DNA of 64,000 nucleotides from Anomaloglossus baeobatrachus (GCF_048569485.1 NC_134356.1:94121604-94185603); one strand, 5' to 3'. Counted from the stretch's first letter, positions 31,638-42,489 are shown. The notes: generated by a model from the sequence alone, not told the origin. Numbers and translations are program-made.

Positions 31638-34014
31638 AGAGAACTACCCGGAGAAAGTAGATCTCCATTCTGATGTAGAGAATCAGATTATTAATCTGTC
31701 TAGTTACCATCTGTCTAATATTGAGAGACGAGTCCTGGGCTATGGACTTTCCTTTGTTCCAACTGTCAGGTTTGACCCCTTCACTTGGGTGAAAGACATT
31801 GAATTGTTTCTTAGAAAGCTAAAATGGAAAAAATTCTTCGCACACAGTGATGAGGCTGAATGTGCACGTCTGGGCATCCCCCTTGAGATGCTAGAAGATG
31901 TTCGTTTACTATCTAGCTTGGGCGAGCTGAGCGGGGAGAACCTAGGATTAGGACCCTTTACCAATCTTAAGCCCAAAAATAAAAAAATGCCACTTAGTAT
32001 GGACTTTAGCAGCCTTGATATTTTTTCTAAATTGGTGGAAAATGATCTCCGCGCCATTCAACCTAAATTGAGATCGGTTAAGCCCAATCTTACTATGGAG
32101 GAATGGCGGGCTTTGTCGGATTTGGAGAAAAACACACAGATTACCATCAAGCCATCCGATAAAGGTGGGAACCTGGTGGTAATGAATACTGTTGATTACC
32201 CAGGTATGTGTAAGAGAATTTTAGCGGATAAAACCACATATGAAATTCTCGCCAGGGACCACACAGGGGAATATTTGGGAGAACTTCTAGCCCTCCTAAA
32301 TGAAGCCCTGGAATCAAGACTTATCTCTGATAAAGAATTTGAATTTCTGTATCAGAAATTCCCTGTTTGCGCCACTTTTTATGCGATCCCTAAGATCCAC
32401 AAGGGGCTGCACCCACTGAGGGGTCGCCCTATCGTTTCAGGAATTGACGCCATGGCCCAGAATTCCAGCATATACTTGGACACGATCCTGCGCCCCTTCG
32501 TTACTAGCTTGCCTTCATACATAAGGGATACTAGTGATCTCATATCCAAGCTAGAGGGCATTGTATTAGAACCAGATACCATACTAGCATCTATTGATGT
32601 AGAGCAGCTCTACAGTAGTATTCCTCACGACAAAGGGTTGGAGGCGGTGCAATTCTTCCTCTCCACGCGCAGAAACCAATGCCGCGAGCACAGCAGATTT
32701 ATTACCAACCTGCTATGTTTCATTTTGACACACAACTACTTCTCTTTTGACGGCAAGATATACCACCAGCTCAGGGGCACGGCGATGGGGAGCCCTTGTG
32801 CTCCCACATACGCCAACATGTTCCTGGGCTGGTGGGAGGATACCCACGTGTTCGTGGACGGGGATGTCATCTTTTCCCCCCATATACAATTTTGGGGGCG
32901 ATATATAGATGACATCCTCGTCCTCTGGACGGGCGGCGAGTCACTGTTTGTGCAATTTTTGGACAAATTGAACTCAAACAACATCGGTCTGAGATTCACC
33001 TTCGAGATGAGCTTCAGTTCCTTAGCATTCCTAGATTTGAAAATCACTAGGGACTTGGAAGGGAATTTAGCTACAACCATTTATAGAAAGCCTACTGCCA
33101 CGAATAGTCTCCTGAGGTGGGAGAGCTACCACCCAGCACCCCTCAGGAGGGGTATCCCTAAGGGACAGTTTCTTCGATTAAGAAGAAACTGTTCCTCCCT
33201 CAGTGATTTTGAGGGTCAGGCACAAGAGATGAAAAGACGATTCCAGCAGAGAGGTTACCCACCAAGGGTTATTGAACCTGCGTATAAACATGCGCAGTTT
33301 CAGTCAAGGAGAGAATTACTTAGGCCAAAAGAAAAACTGGGCGACAATGAGACCACAAGATTGGTGGCTACATTCGACGACCAAAACCCTAGGGTTATGG
33401 AAATACTCAGACAGTATTGGCCCATTTTAAGATCAGACCCGGATATAGGTAAATACGTCTCTCCACACCCAAGTGTTACCTTTAGGAGGGGGAAATCCAT
33501 TAGGGATCACCTCACGCACAGCCATTTCATACCCCCAAGAGGGGAGGGGACTTGGCTGGACCGAAAACCACAGGGGACCTTTAGGTGTGGTAGATGCAGT
33601 TACTGCATCTTCATAAATCAGACTAAAGAATTTTCCAATCTGGGGACTGGCAGGGTCTTCAAGATCAGAGACTTTGCCAATTGCAGGACCCAGGGGGTGG
33701 TCTATCTCTGTACTTGCAGCTGCCCCCTGGGATATGTTGGCAAAACCAGGAGGCAGCTGCGAGTGAGGATTGGAGAACACCTGGGTGACATCAGCCACAA
33801 AAGAGATACGGCCATCTCACGGCATGTGAATGAGTACCACAATGGCGATACTAGAACCATCTCCTTTCAGGTCATAGAGGTGGTTAAAAAACCAGTACGT
33901 GGAGGAGATTGGGACAGAACCATCTTGCAACGTGAAGCAAGATGGATTTTTTTGCTGGGTGTAGTCTCCCCGGGGGGCTTGAATGAAAACATTAGTTATG
34001 TCAGCTTCATCTAA
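31618..34014 (+). CDS. Inverted Penelope-like ORF2 copy with a new start codon
   Basis: 798-aa frame. The ATG at 31618 and five further codons (MKGYLK) come from antisense pseudo-LTR sequence; from SENYPEK onward it matches ORF2 of the left copy, with only three residue differences seen by eye (KMPP/KMPL, ARDP/ARDH, DKAF/DKEF). All RT motifs (SIDVEQLYSSIP, GTAMGSPCAPTYAN, YIDD) and the GIY-YIG domain are present. ORF1 is absent. Whether it is expressed is unknown; the in-frame ATG is a by-product of the template jump. Confidence 0.85.
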   Translation: MKGYLKSENYPEKVDLHSDVENQIINLSSYHLSNIERRVLGYGLSFVPTVRFDPFTWVKDIELFLRKLKWKKFFAHSDEAECARLGIPLEMLEDVRLLSSLGELSGENLGLGPFTNLKPKNKKMPLSMDFSSLDIFSKLVENDLRAIQPKLRSVKPNLTMEEWRALSDLEKNTQITIKPSDKGGNLVVMNTVDYPGMCKRILADKTTYEILARDHTGEYLGELLALLNEALESRLISDKEFEFLYQKFPVCATFYAIPKIHKGLHPLRGRPIVSGIDAMAQNSSIYLDTILRPFVTSLPSYIRDTSDLISKLEGIVLEPDTILASIDVEQLYSSIPHDKGLEAVQFFLSTRRNQCREHSRFITNLLCFILTHNYFSFDGKIYHQLRGTAMGSPCAPTYANMFLGWWEDTHVFVDGDVIFSPHIQFWGRYIDDILVLWTGGESLFVQFLDKLNSNNIGLRFTFEMSFSSLAFLDLKITRDLEGNLATTIYRKPTATNSLLRWESYHPAPLRRGIPKGQFLRLRRNCSSLSDFEGQAQEMKRRFQQRGYPPRVIEPAYKHAQFQSRRELLRPKEKLGDNETTRLVATFDDQNPRVMEILRQYWPILRSDPDIGKYVSPHPSVTFRRGKSIRDHLTHSHFIPPRGEGTWLDRKPQGTFRCGRCSYCIFINQTKEFSNLGTGRVFKIRDFANCRTQGVVYLCTCSCPLGYVGKTRRQLRVRIGEHLGDISHKRDTAISRHVNEYHNGDTRTISFQVIEVVKKPVRGGDWDRTILQREARWIFLLGVVSPGGLNENISYVSFI

Positions 34015-36900
34015 TGGGAAAAAGGGTTGCTATAACTGATAGAAAGCCGTGATATTAAAATTTATGTGGGTCATCCATACCCACCTTGTTTCTTTTTTTT
34101 TCATGTTTGTATATATTATATCTAAATTTCCTTGGACCATATGTAGTGTGTGAGGGATTGGTGCTTTTATATATACACATATAAAAATTTATAATATAAA
34201 ACTAAAGAGGGGGGTCATCAATGAGCGATAGGTTACCAAAGGGTATGATGAAGGGTCTCCCCTATAAACACTGGAGCTAGGAAATGGGGGATTTTTGACA
34301 AGAATTGTTACAAACGGGAAAATAATGCCTAACATTGTTGTACTCTCCTTAGCACGTTTGATCTATCATTGCTATTATCCGCCTCATTCCGTGGTCCTAA
34401 TTGACCGTGGAATGCTTAAAGCTGATCAGGGATGACGTTTATCCCCGCTTGTCGTATTGTGTACGCCTTACAATAGGCATTCTATAATGTTAGACATATG
34501 GGGTGACTTTATATTTGTTAGTTAATCCAGCAAAATAGGCAGTTTTGTTTTAACGCAGCGTCATTCCTGTGACGCATGATTTCGGGCACGTCCCTATCTG
34601 CATAAAAGCGATTAGCATTTTCCCTGCTAAATCTGACTGAGAATAGGAGGTGGGTGTTAACGCAGTGTCATTCGCCACAGCGTCAATTATATGACGCATA
34701 CTTCCGGGCAGGTCTTTCGTGCATAGGATGATTAGCATCTTCCCTGCTAAAATCGATTGGAAATAAGAGGTGGGCGTCACCAGTATGCCAAGAGTCACAC
34801 TCTTGGTTCTGATAGGATCATTCTCCTTTCAATCATTACGCAAACAGGAAGTGGGCGTGATCGTTCACAACATCAGGAGATCCTGTGTCTCCATAGGTCC
34901 CTTTTCCTGTCACTCTTAAAGTGAGCAGGGAAGGGATGATGACTCCGCCCCTAACTTCCGGGACGCGGCGATTTTAAATACCCCTTCATAGTAGATCCAT
35001 GTGCAGGACACTGACAACACTAGGATACAGGCAACATACTGGATTTCCAGCACCACTCCCTGCGTCTCAGATGTGCATCGGCACTCGGGACCCGGACAGG
35101 GTCTTTGCAAGTGGAGTGATCTAGAGGACTTCTTTGGGTATGTACCTTCCTCCTAAACCAGGAGGGGTGAATGCTTTGTATGTTTAAAAGGGGGCCCCCC
35201 ATTGATACTGATTTAGTCTGCTTTTGTAGGTCTGACCTATAACAGGTGGGACCTCAGTACTTTTTTAATTTCTAGGACTAATAAGGAAGTCCTTTCATTA
35301 CAGGCATATATTCTGCTTTCCCCTCTATCGGTGGCCTATCATTTTTTGCTGATTGCAGCAGGTTGTTACATAGATGTTCCTCGGATGGTATCTTCTCTTT
35401 TGCAGGTATACTTTTTGTGATTTGAGGGTTTATGCATGACTGATATGTAAATGGGGGTATGATGGAGTCCCCTTTTTTTCACATCTAGGAGCCGTGTTAT
35501 GAAAATTCTCCAGGGATCAGGCTGGAGCAACTCCGACCCTGACATATTGGTGTCAAAGGGTAGATATAATGGCCTTTTGGGGTATGGCCCTCTGCTCCAT
35601 CATGGCTCTAACAGGGATATTTTGATTATACATTACAGATTCTCTCTTCATTTAAATTGGAGAATATAATACATCCGTTGGACCCCGGATCACTAAGGAA
35701 CAATCAGGTTCTTTTTGCATCTTTTATTTTTTATTACCATCCACATTATAGTGATCCTATGCCATATGTGGTTTTCAAGAATTTACGCATGTTGATACAC
35801 GAAATGGGGGTATGATGTAGACTCCTTTATTTTACATACAGGAACCCTGTGGTGAGAATTCTCCAGGAATTAGGCTGGAACAACCACTACCTTGACTCAT
35901 TTGATGCAAAGGGTAGATATAATTGCCTCTATTTAAATAATTTTTTTTTTCTCTCTGGGGGGATGGCCCCCTACTCCATCATGACTCTAATGGTGATATT
36001 TTGATTATACATCGCAGGTTCTCTATTCACGTGAATTGGAGACCAATACACATCCGTTGGGCCATGGTTCATTGAGGAGGAATCAGGTTCTTTCTATGTG
36101 TTTATTGCCATCCTTGTCATAGTGACTCTGTGCAATCTGCATGTTGCCCTAAGGGACTTTTTCCTCTTCACTCTTTTTGTTTTGTAGTAAGTCCAAAGAC
36201 ATAACCCCTCTTATAAGTCCACTTATCCTGATGGAACAATAGGGGATCTTGTGAAAAAAGGATACAGTAATACCTGTCGCACCTATCCTGGTCAGAAGAC
36301 TTATTGAGTCACTGGCTCTAATCATTTTCTAAGTAAGTCATCTTTGCTGCACGCATTGGTTCAAGGAAGCATGTTTAATCCTGAATTTGATTAGTGACAC
36401 ATGCCTGTCTTTCTTACAGGTGTCTTCTATCTTGTACCCCTGATGAACCCCCTTTCATTGCGTTAGAAGGGGGGGAAACGCGTCGGGAGGAGCTGCAGGA
36501 GCCTGCGTGGCAGACCCTGTCGCTCCCTTCTAACAAATATCAAGTTTTCAGATTGAATATCTATTCAGTGAAAAAACCTACATTTAACGCTATTGTGTAT
36601 TACATGTAGTTTTGTCTTTAACACACTCTGCACCTGGATGTTGGTGGTGGACACAAGCCAGTTGGAAATAGGGATAGTGAGGGCCAGCCATCTGGAGCGG
36701 GGGGGGGTCCTAAACATTATGACACCCTCCGCTGGTAGGAAGGGTCATTGAGATATAGCTTAGGTTCTATGAAACCCCTTACCTACCACTGATCTTTTAC
36801 TCATTCTCTCACGCTTTTCTATTTTTCAACTAAGCTTCACTCACCTTGTATTTGTTTATTGTTGTTTGGAAGACATATGGTGTCTATATTTTAAATCAAT
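34015..36900 (+). repeat. Inverted copy of the Penelope-like 3' region and pseudo-LTR
   Basis: Reverse complement of 26340-23456 with few differences. Compared with the left end it stops 89 bp short (the counterpart of 23367-23455 is missing) and joins directly to the target duplication at 36901. Confidence 0.92.
36421..36500 (+). ncRNA. Hammerhead ribozyme motif (inverted copy)
   Basis: CTGATGA at 36440-36446, stem II with CCCCC and GGGGG arms (36448-36474), GAAAC at 36475-36479 and predicted cleavage after GTC at 36484. Same sequence as the two minus-strand copies. Confidence 0.8.
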
Positions 36901-37677
36901 ACCAGTAAGCATGGACAGGGATGTTACATGTCGCTGACTGGGCACTGGGTAACTATGGTGATAGCTGGTGAAGGGTCTGCTGCACAAGTCTTGCCGTCCC
37001 CACGACTTGTGTGTCAATCCTCTGTCTGTCCAAGTTCCGCCACTGCTTCTGCCTCCTCCACCTCATCTGGGTCCTCCACCTCCGCCCCAAGCCTGCCTGG
37101 TCAGGCCACCAGCGTTCTCACTGCGCAGAAGGAATCACGCACCCCTCATTACTATGCTGGCAGCAGAGCGCAACGGCATCAGGCGGTCTTTAGCTTGACA
37201 TGTCTTGGGAATAAGAGTCACACAGCTGAGGAGTTGTGGTCAGGTCTGCGGTCCGAGTTTAATAAATGGTTGTCTCCACTCAACCTGCAGCCTGGTAAGG
37301 CCGTGTGCGACAATGCTGCAAACCTGGGTGCGGCCCTTCGCCTGGGCAAGGTGACACACGTACCTTGTATGGCTCACGTGTTGAACCTTGTCGTCCAGCA
37401 ATTTTTAACACACTATCCCGGCCTAGATGGCCTTCTGAACAGGGCACGAAAACTGTCTGCTCACTTCCGCCGTTCAAGCGCCGCAGCTGAGCGACTTGCA
37501 TCGCTCCAGAAGTCTTTCGGCCTGCCGGTTCATCGCCTGAAATGCGATGTGGCGACACGCTGGAATTCAACTCTCCACATGTTACAGCGACTGTGGCAGC
37601 ACCGCCGAGCCCTGGTGCAATACATCATGACGTATAGCCTGGGCCAACGAGATGCAGAGGTGGGCAGATCACCCTGA
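36901..37677 (+). pseudogene. hAT A transposase, middle part
   Basis: Resumes in the same phase after the Penelope-like insertion: TSKHGQGCYMSLTGHWVTMV. It includes KAVCDNAANLGAAL (second catalytic Asp region), HVPCMAHVLNLVVQ (CxxH motif) and KCDVATRWNST (RW motif). A one-nucleotide difference in a G-run near 37665 relative to hAT B puts it out of phase with the next part, ending at 37677. Confidence 0.88.
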
Positions 37678-38897
37678 TGGAGTGGTCTCAGATCAAGGAC
37701 CTATGCACCCTTCTGCACAGTTTCGACATGGCGACGAATATGTTTAGCGCTGACAATGCCATTATCAGCATGACGATTCCAGTCATTTACATGCTGGAGC
37801 ACACGCTAAACACTATTCGGAGTCAGGGGGTGGGACAACAGGAAGGGGAGGAACTACAGGAGGATTCATATGCGCAAGGGACAACAACATCACCAAGGTC
37901 CAGACGTTCATCATCACCAACGCAGCAGGCATGGGACCATGAGGGACAGGGATCAACAAGGGCACATAGTAGCAGGCGAAATGTTGAGGAAGGTGCAGGA
38001 GAACATGAAGAAATGGAGGACGAACTGTCCATGGACATGGAAGACTCAGCGGATGAGGGAGACCTTGGTCAAATTTCAGTTGAAAGAGGTTGGGGGGAGA
38101 TGTCAGAGGAAGAAAGAACGGGTAGCACCTCTATGCCACAAACACAGCGTGGACTTGGTCTGCATGGCTGCGCAAGACACATGAGTGCCTTTTTGTTGCA
38201 CTACCTCCAACATGACACTCGTATTGTCAAAATTAGAAGTGATGATGACTACTGGATTGCCACACTATTAGATCCCCGGTACAAGTCCAAATTTTGTGAC
38301 ATAATTCCAGCCATAGAAAGGGACGCACGTATGCAGGAGTATCAGCAGAAGCTGTTACTCGATCTTAGCTCGGCTTTTCCACCAAACAACCGTGCAGGTG
38401 CAGGGAGTGAATCTCCCAGTTGTAACTTGACAAACATGGGACGGTCTCGTCATCTTCAACAGTCTACCCGTACCAGTAGGACCGTATCTGGTGCTGGTAA
38501 CAGCAATTTTATGGAATCTTTTCATAATTTTTTTAGACCCTCTTTTGCAAGGCCACCAGAGACAACAAGTCTGACACATAGTCAACGGCTGGAGAGGATG
38601 ATACAGGAGTATCTCCAAATGAACATCGATGCCATGACTTTGCAAATGGAGCCTTGCTCCTTTTGGGCTTCAAATCTAGAAAAATGGCCAGAGCTCTCCA
38701 GTTACGCCTTGGAGATTTTGTCGTGTCCAGCTGCCAGCGTTGTCTCTGAACGTGTCTTCAGTGCTGCTGGGTGTGTGCTGACAGATAAGCGCACGCGTCT
38801 GTCCAGTGACAATGTGGACAGACTGACGTTCATCAAAATGAACAAGTCATGGATCCAGAAGGAATTTACTACCCCTGTGTCATCCTGGGGAGAGTAA
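37677..38897 (+). pseudogene. hAT A transposase, C-terminal part with hAT dimerisation domain
   Basis: Starts MEWSQIKDLCTLLHSFDMATN, followed by an acidic low-complexity segment, then DDDYWIATLLDPRYKSKF and the C-terminal hATC dimerisation block LEILSCPAASVVSERVFSAAGCVLTDKRTRLSSDNVDRLTF (split here by description only). The stop falls at the same place as in hAT B (SSWGE). It is a separate frame from the middle part because of the one-nucleotide change near 37665. Confidence 0.88.
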
Positions 38898-38909
38898 ATG
38901 CTTGTGGAT

Positions 38910-40200
38910 TTGGAATGTGCTTGATGCAAATCAAAACATCCTGTTTGCAACTGGGGCACAACTGCTGCCACTGAAGGGGTGGGTGTGTGTGGGGCCCAAT
39001 TTTTGGAAAAAGGGAGACTCCGCTTGGAGTAACCCTTGCTTACATTGTTTTTAAAAGGAGCGAAGATGAACAGAGCTGGGATCAGGAAAGACTTTGCTAC
39101 CTACCCTGGTGTCATCCTGGGGACGGTTAATTAGGCCGTATTTTTGAATGTGCTTGATGCAAATCTAGCTGTGAAGTGCACAACTAGGGCACAAGTGCTG
39201 CCACTGAATGGGTGGGTGTGTGTGGGGCACAATTTTTGGAAAAAAGGGAGACTCCGCTTGGAGTAACCCTTGCTTGCTGTGTTTTTTAAAAATGATCCAA
39301 GATGAACAGAGCTGGGGTCAGGAAAGACTTTGCTACCTACCCTGGTGTCATCCTGGGGACGGTTAATTAGGCCGTATTTTTAAATGTGCTTGATGCAAAT
39401 CTAGCTGTGAAGTGCACAACTAGGGCACAAGTGCTGCCACTGAATGGGTGGGTGTGTGTGGGGCACAATTTTTGGAAAAAAGGGAGACTCCGCTTGGAGT
39501 AACTCTTGCTTGCTGTGTTTTTTAAAAATGATCCAAGATGAACAGAGCTGGGGTCAGGAAAGACTTTGCTACCTACCCTGGTGTCATCCTGGGGACGGTT
39601 AATTAGGCCGTATTTTTGAATGTGCTTGATGCAAATCTAGCTGTGAAGTGCACAACTAGGGCACAAGTGCTGCCACTGAATGGGTGGGTGTGTGTGGGGC
39701 ACAATTTTTGGAAAAAAGGGAGACTCCGCTTGGAGTAACCCTTGCTTGCTGTGTTTTTTAAAAATGATCCAAGATGAACAGAGCTGGGGTCAGGAAAGAC
39801 TTTGCTACCTACCCTGGTGTCATCCTGGGGACGGTTAATTAGGCCGTATTTTAGAATGTGCTTGATGCAAATCTAGCTGTGAAGTGCACAACTAGGGCAC
39901 AAGTGCTGCCACTGAATGGGTGGGTGTGTGTGGGGCACAATTTTTGGAAAAAAGGGAGACTCCGCTTGGAGTAGCCCTTGCTTGCTGTGTTTTTTAAAAA
40001 TGATCCAAGATGAACAGAGCTGGGGTCAGGAAAGACTTTGCTACCTACCCTGGTGTCATCCTGGGGACGGTTAATTAGGCCGTATTTTTGAATGTGCTTG
40101 ATGCAAATCTAGCTGTGAAGTGCACAACTAGGGCACAAGTGCTGCCACTGAATGGGTGGGTGTGTGTGGGGCACAATTTTTGGAAAAAAAGGGAGACTAC
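38910..40200 (+). repeat. 236-bp tandem array in hAT A 3' region, about 5.5 copies
   Basis: The block AGTGCACAACTAGGGCAC recurs at 39175, 39411, 39647, 39883 and 40119, a period of exactly 236 bp; the first unit (38910-39060) is diverged. hAT B has about one and a half units (53395-53775). Confidence 0.95.
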
Positions 40201-40439
40201 GCTTGGAGTCAACTTGCGGTGTTTTACATGATTTTAGAAGGGCGTGCACTGCCTATATCTGTGTGTCCTCCTCTTTTTCCTTGTCCAGCTGTTTTGTTTT
40301 CGCATGAGTATATGTCCTTGTCACTTTCCCATGTGTTTGTGTTGTGTTGTGAGTTGTTTGTCACCTTTTGGACACCTTTGAGGGTGTTTTCTAGGTGTTT
40401 TTATGTGTTTGTGATTGCCTGCCATTGTTTCCTATGCAG

Positions 40440-40541
40440 TTCGAGTTCGGTTCGTCGAACGTTCGACGAGCCGAACTCGAACGGGACCTCCGTTCGGCGA
40501 ACCGACATCGAGCCGAACCGGGACCGGTTCGCTCATCTCTA
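40440..40541 (+). repeat. hAT A 3' end: subterminal repeats and TIR
   Basis: Repeated GTTCGGTTCGTCGAACG-like motifs run to GGTTCGCTCATCTCTA at the terminus. The same arrangement, on the other strand, starts hAT D (43789) and hAT B (53084). Confidence 0.8.
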
Positions 40542-40563
40542 CTTTTGAGCCTTGAGCCGAGTA

Positions 40564-41136
40564 AAGGCCCCGTTACACGCAACGACGTATCCAATGATAT
40601 ATCGCCGGGGTCACGGATTCCGTGACGCACATCCGACATCGTTAGTGACGTCATTGCGTGTGACACCAACGAACGGCCGTTAACGATCAAAAATACTCAC
40701 CTTATCGTTCATCGTTGACACGTCGTTCATTTTCAAAAAATCGTTAATTTTTGCAAGACGGAGGTTGTTCGTCGTTCCCAAGGCAGCACACATCGCTACA
40801 TGTGACACCTCGGGAGCGACGAACTACAGCTTACATGCGGCCGCCGGCAATGAGGAAGGAAGCATGTGGGCGGGATGTTACAGCCACTCATCTCCACCCC
40901 TCCGCTTCTATTGGGTGGCCGCTTATTGACGCCGCTGTGACGCCGCACGAATCGCCCCCTTAGAAAGGAGGCGGTTCGCCGGCAACAGCGACGTCGCTAG
41001 GCAGGTAAGTCCGTGTGACGGCTCCTAACGATTCTGTGCGCCACGGTCAGCGATTTGCCCGTGACGCACAAACTACGGGGGCGGGTGCTTTCATCAGTGA
41101 TATAGCTAGCGATATCGCTGCGTGTAAAGCCCCCTT
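40564..41136. mobile_element. GC-rich MITE copy 2 inside the multi-copy gene relic
   Basis: Ends read AAGGCCCCGTTACACGCAAC and (reverse complement) AAGGGGGCTTTACACGCAGC, each next to TA (40562-40563, 41137-41138). Internal blocks match copy 1 (4039-4610) in reverse orientation. It sits in the coding sequence between the readings GAG and CTCGGCTCAAGG of the family protein (ELLGSRLK). Confidence 0.78.
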
Positions 41137-41138
41137 TA

Positions 41139-41699
41139 CTCAGCGGCATCTTTGGGAAGATTAAGTCTCTTACCAAATCATTAATCTCCTCCTGGGAAAA
41201 CAATTTTGGTCTTGTATCATCTTCAAAGTCAGAACTTGATTCATCTGGTTCAGGTATGACTCCACCTTCATCGGACATAGTTATTTCTTCCAAGGTAGCA
41301 GGGGCCTTGGGTACTGGTATATCTCTGCCATGGAGGATGGGACGAATTGCTGAGTGAATATTGGGGTATGAAATGGAATGCTTCCATTTTGAATTATACC
41401 CTTTCACATCGCATGAACAAAAGTAATAATCGTCACTATGGTTCTTTTGCTCTCGCCATACCATAGGAATCTGGAAAGCTTTTTTCTTACCCTTGAACCA
41501 ATTTTGGAGGTCCTCAACACACCGTTTGCACACTTTATGAGGCGCCCAAGCTTTATCTTGATCTCCAAGCTTTAGTCCAAAATATGCGAAGTATACTTTT
41601 TTCACAAAGTCTGTAATATTCAGCTGTTGCTTCAAACTGTATATTCACCACAAATGTAACAGAAACTGTCAGGCGAATTAATACACTTCCGCTGAGCCA
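41139..41699 (-). pseudogene. Multi-copy gene family member, N-terminal part
   Basis: Minus-strand start at 41699: MAQRKCINSPDSFCYICGEYTV, then after a one-nucleotide shift SLKQQLNITDFVKKVYFAYFGLKLGDQDKAWAPH and CKRCVEDLQNWFKGKKK. The CYICGE and CKRC pairs suggest a zinc-binding N-terminus. PMVWREQKNHSDDYYFCSCDV and an acidic stretch follow, then EEINDLVRDL. A second one-nucleotide change near the end precedes the MITE. It recurs with its C-terminus at 18650-19017. Known widely as a multi-copy protein; function not known to me. Confidence 0.72.
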
Positions 41700-42489
41700 T
41701 AATGCTAATTTTGGGAAACACAGTTGAATATGAAGAGCTAACACGAACTGAGATTAAAAAGTGTGAGCAGGTGAGAACAAAGAAAAAACAATTGAAACAA
41801 GCCCGGGCATGTCAGAGCCTGCTCATTCAGCTTGCAAAATGTTGATGCTGGTTTCATTAGCTCACTCTGAAAGTTCTTTTCTTTGAAAGTTATATTTTTT
41901 GGCATTATATATCTTCAATTCATTGATGTGAATTAATTAATAGTAATTTTGACTTTCAAAACCCTCAAAAAAAAAAGAAAAAAAATTATGAAAAATTTAC
42001 TACATTTGAAGAGAATTTTGCATTTTGTGGCAAATCCTGACGTCCAGGATTTTTTCAATATTTTTTTCATTTTCAGCACACCAAAATACATGGAAATTAG
42101 ATGAAAATAATCAAACAGCTTTTTACTCGCAGACCTGTGTAATCCGAGCACTTTCCCCAAAAGTCGTCAATGTTCGTTTTTTTCGATTGTGTTTTCTAAA
42201 AATGCTTTTCTAATAACATTATGCTTTTGGATAGGATTGTGGTGCTGTATGAAGAAAGGGGAATATATTTAATGAGTGGAGAGGGTGGGGACTCGACAGA
42301 CGCCAGAGGAGCGGCATACTTTTTTTTTTCCTTAACTTTATTTGTGGATGTTACTGTATTCAATCACGGCACAGAAAACATCCTCAATGTTAAGACACAT
42401 TGGCTGACTAATTCACATGTCCGTCTTCATACATGTGGCGTCTGCGCCATTTTGTGCTTGTTAAAGATTAAGGGATGTGCTGCCACTGC
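41700..42489. other. No gene seen
   Basis: AT-rich sequence upstream of the gene relic and before the minisatellite. No family motif in the short frames at 41933-42517. Confidence 0.5.

Larger units (their letters stand above)
23367..36900 (-). mobile_element. Penelope-like retroelement, full unit plus inverted partial copy
   Basis: Young insertion of 13,534 bp. TSD ACCAGTAAGCATGG at 23353-23366 and 36901-36914. Minus-strand order: pseudo-LTR (31637-29619), ORF1, ORF2, unique 3' segment (26340-25386), pseudo-LTR (25385-23367); unit length 6252 bp. On the right, 31638-36900 is an inverted copy of 28717-23456, starting inside ORF2 and lacking the last 89 bp. hAT B shows the uninterrupted site (GTAAGCATGGACGGGGACG read on its own strand). 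RT motifs, GIY-YIG domain and hammerhead motifs place it with EN+ Penelope-like elements, probably Neptune-type. These lack a capsid and are not LTR retroviruses. Confidence 0.93.
19018..40541 (+). mobile_element. hAT transposon A with a nested Penelope-like insertion
   Basis: Left end TAGAGTTGAGCG, right end (reverse complement) TAGAGATGAGCG. Probable 8-bp target duplication TTTTTGAG (19010-19017) / CTTTTGAG (40542-40549), one mismatch. Total 21,524 bp; without the Penelope-like insert and its 14-bp duplication, about 7,976 bp. Order: TIR and subterminal TTCG-rich repeats, GC-box/CCAAT/TATA promoter, a ~137-bp tandem array, a BED zinc finger transposase gene, a 236-bp tandem array, TIR. hAT B (53084-58608) is a shorter copy of the same family. 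Confidence 0.93.

Noticed and set aside
36394-36609. 71-aa frame repeated at 23746, 29998 and 36394
   Set aside because: It overlaps the hammerhead motif and is conserved only because the pseudo-LTR is repeated; no sign of coding.
23367-36900. Reading the pseudo-LTR pair as an LTR retrotransposon or endogenous retrovirus
   Set aside because: RT motifs (YIDD with TIKPSDKGG upstream) and the GIY-YIG domain are Penelope-type. There is no gag, protease, integrase, primer site or TG...CA end, and the target duplication is 14 bp.
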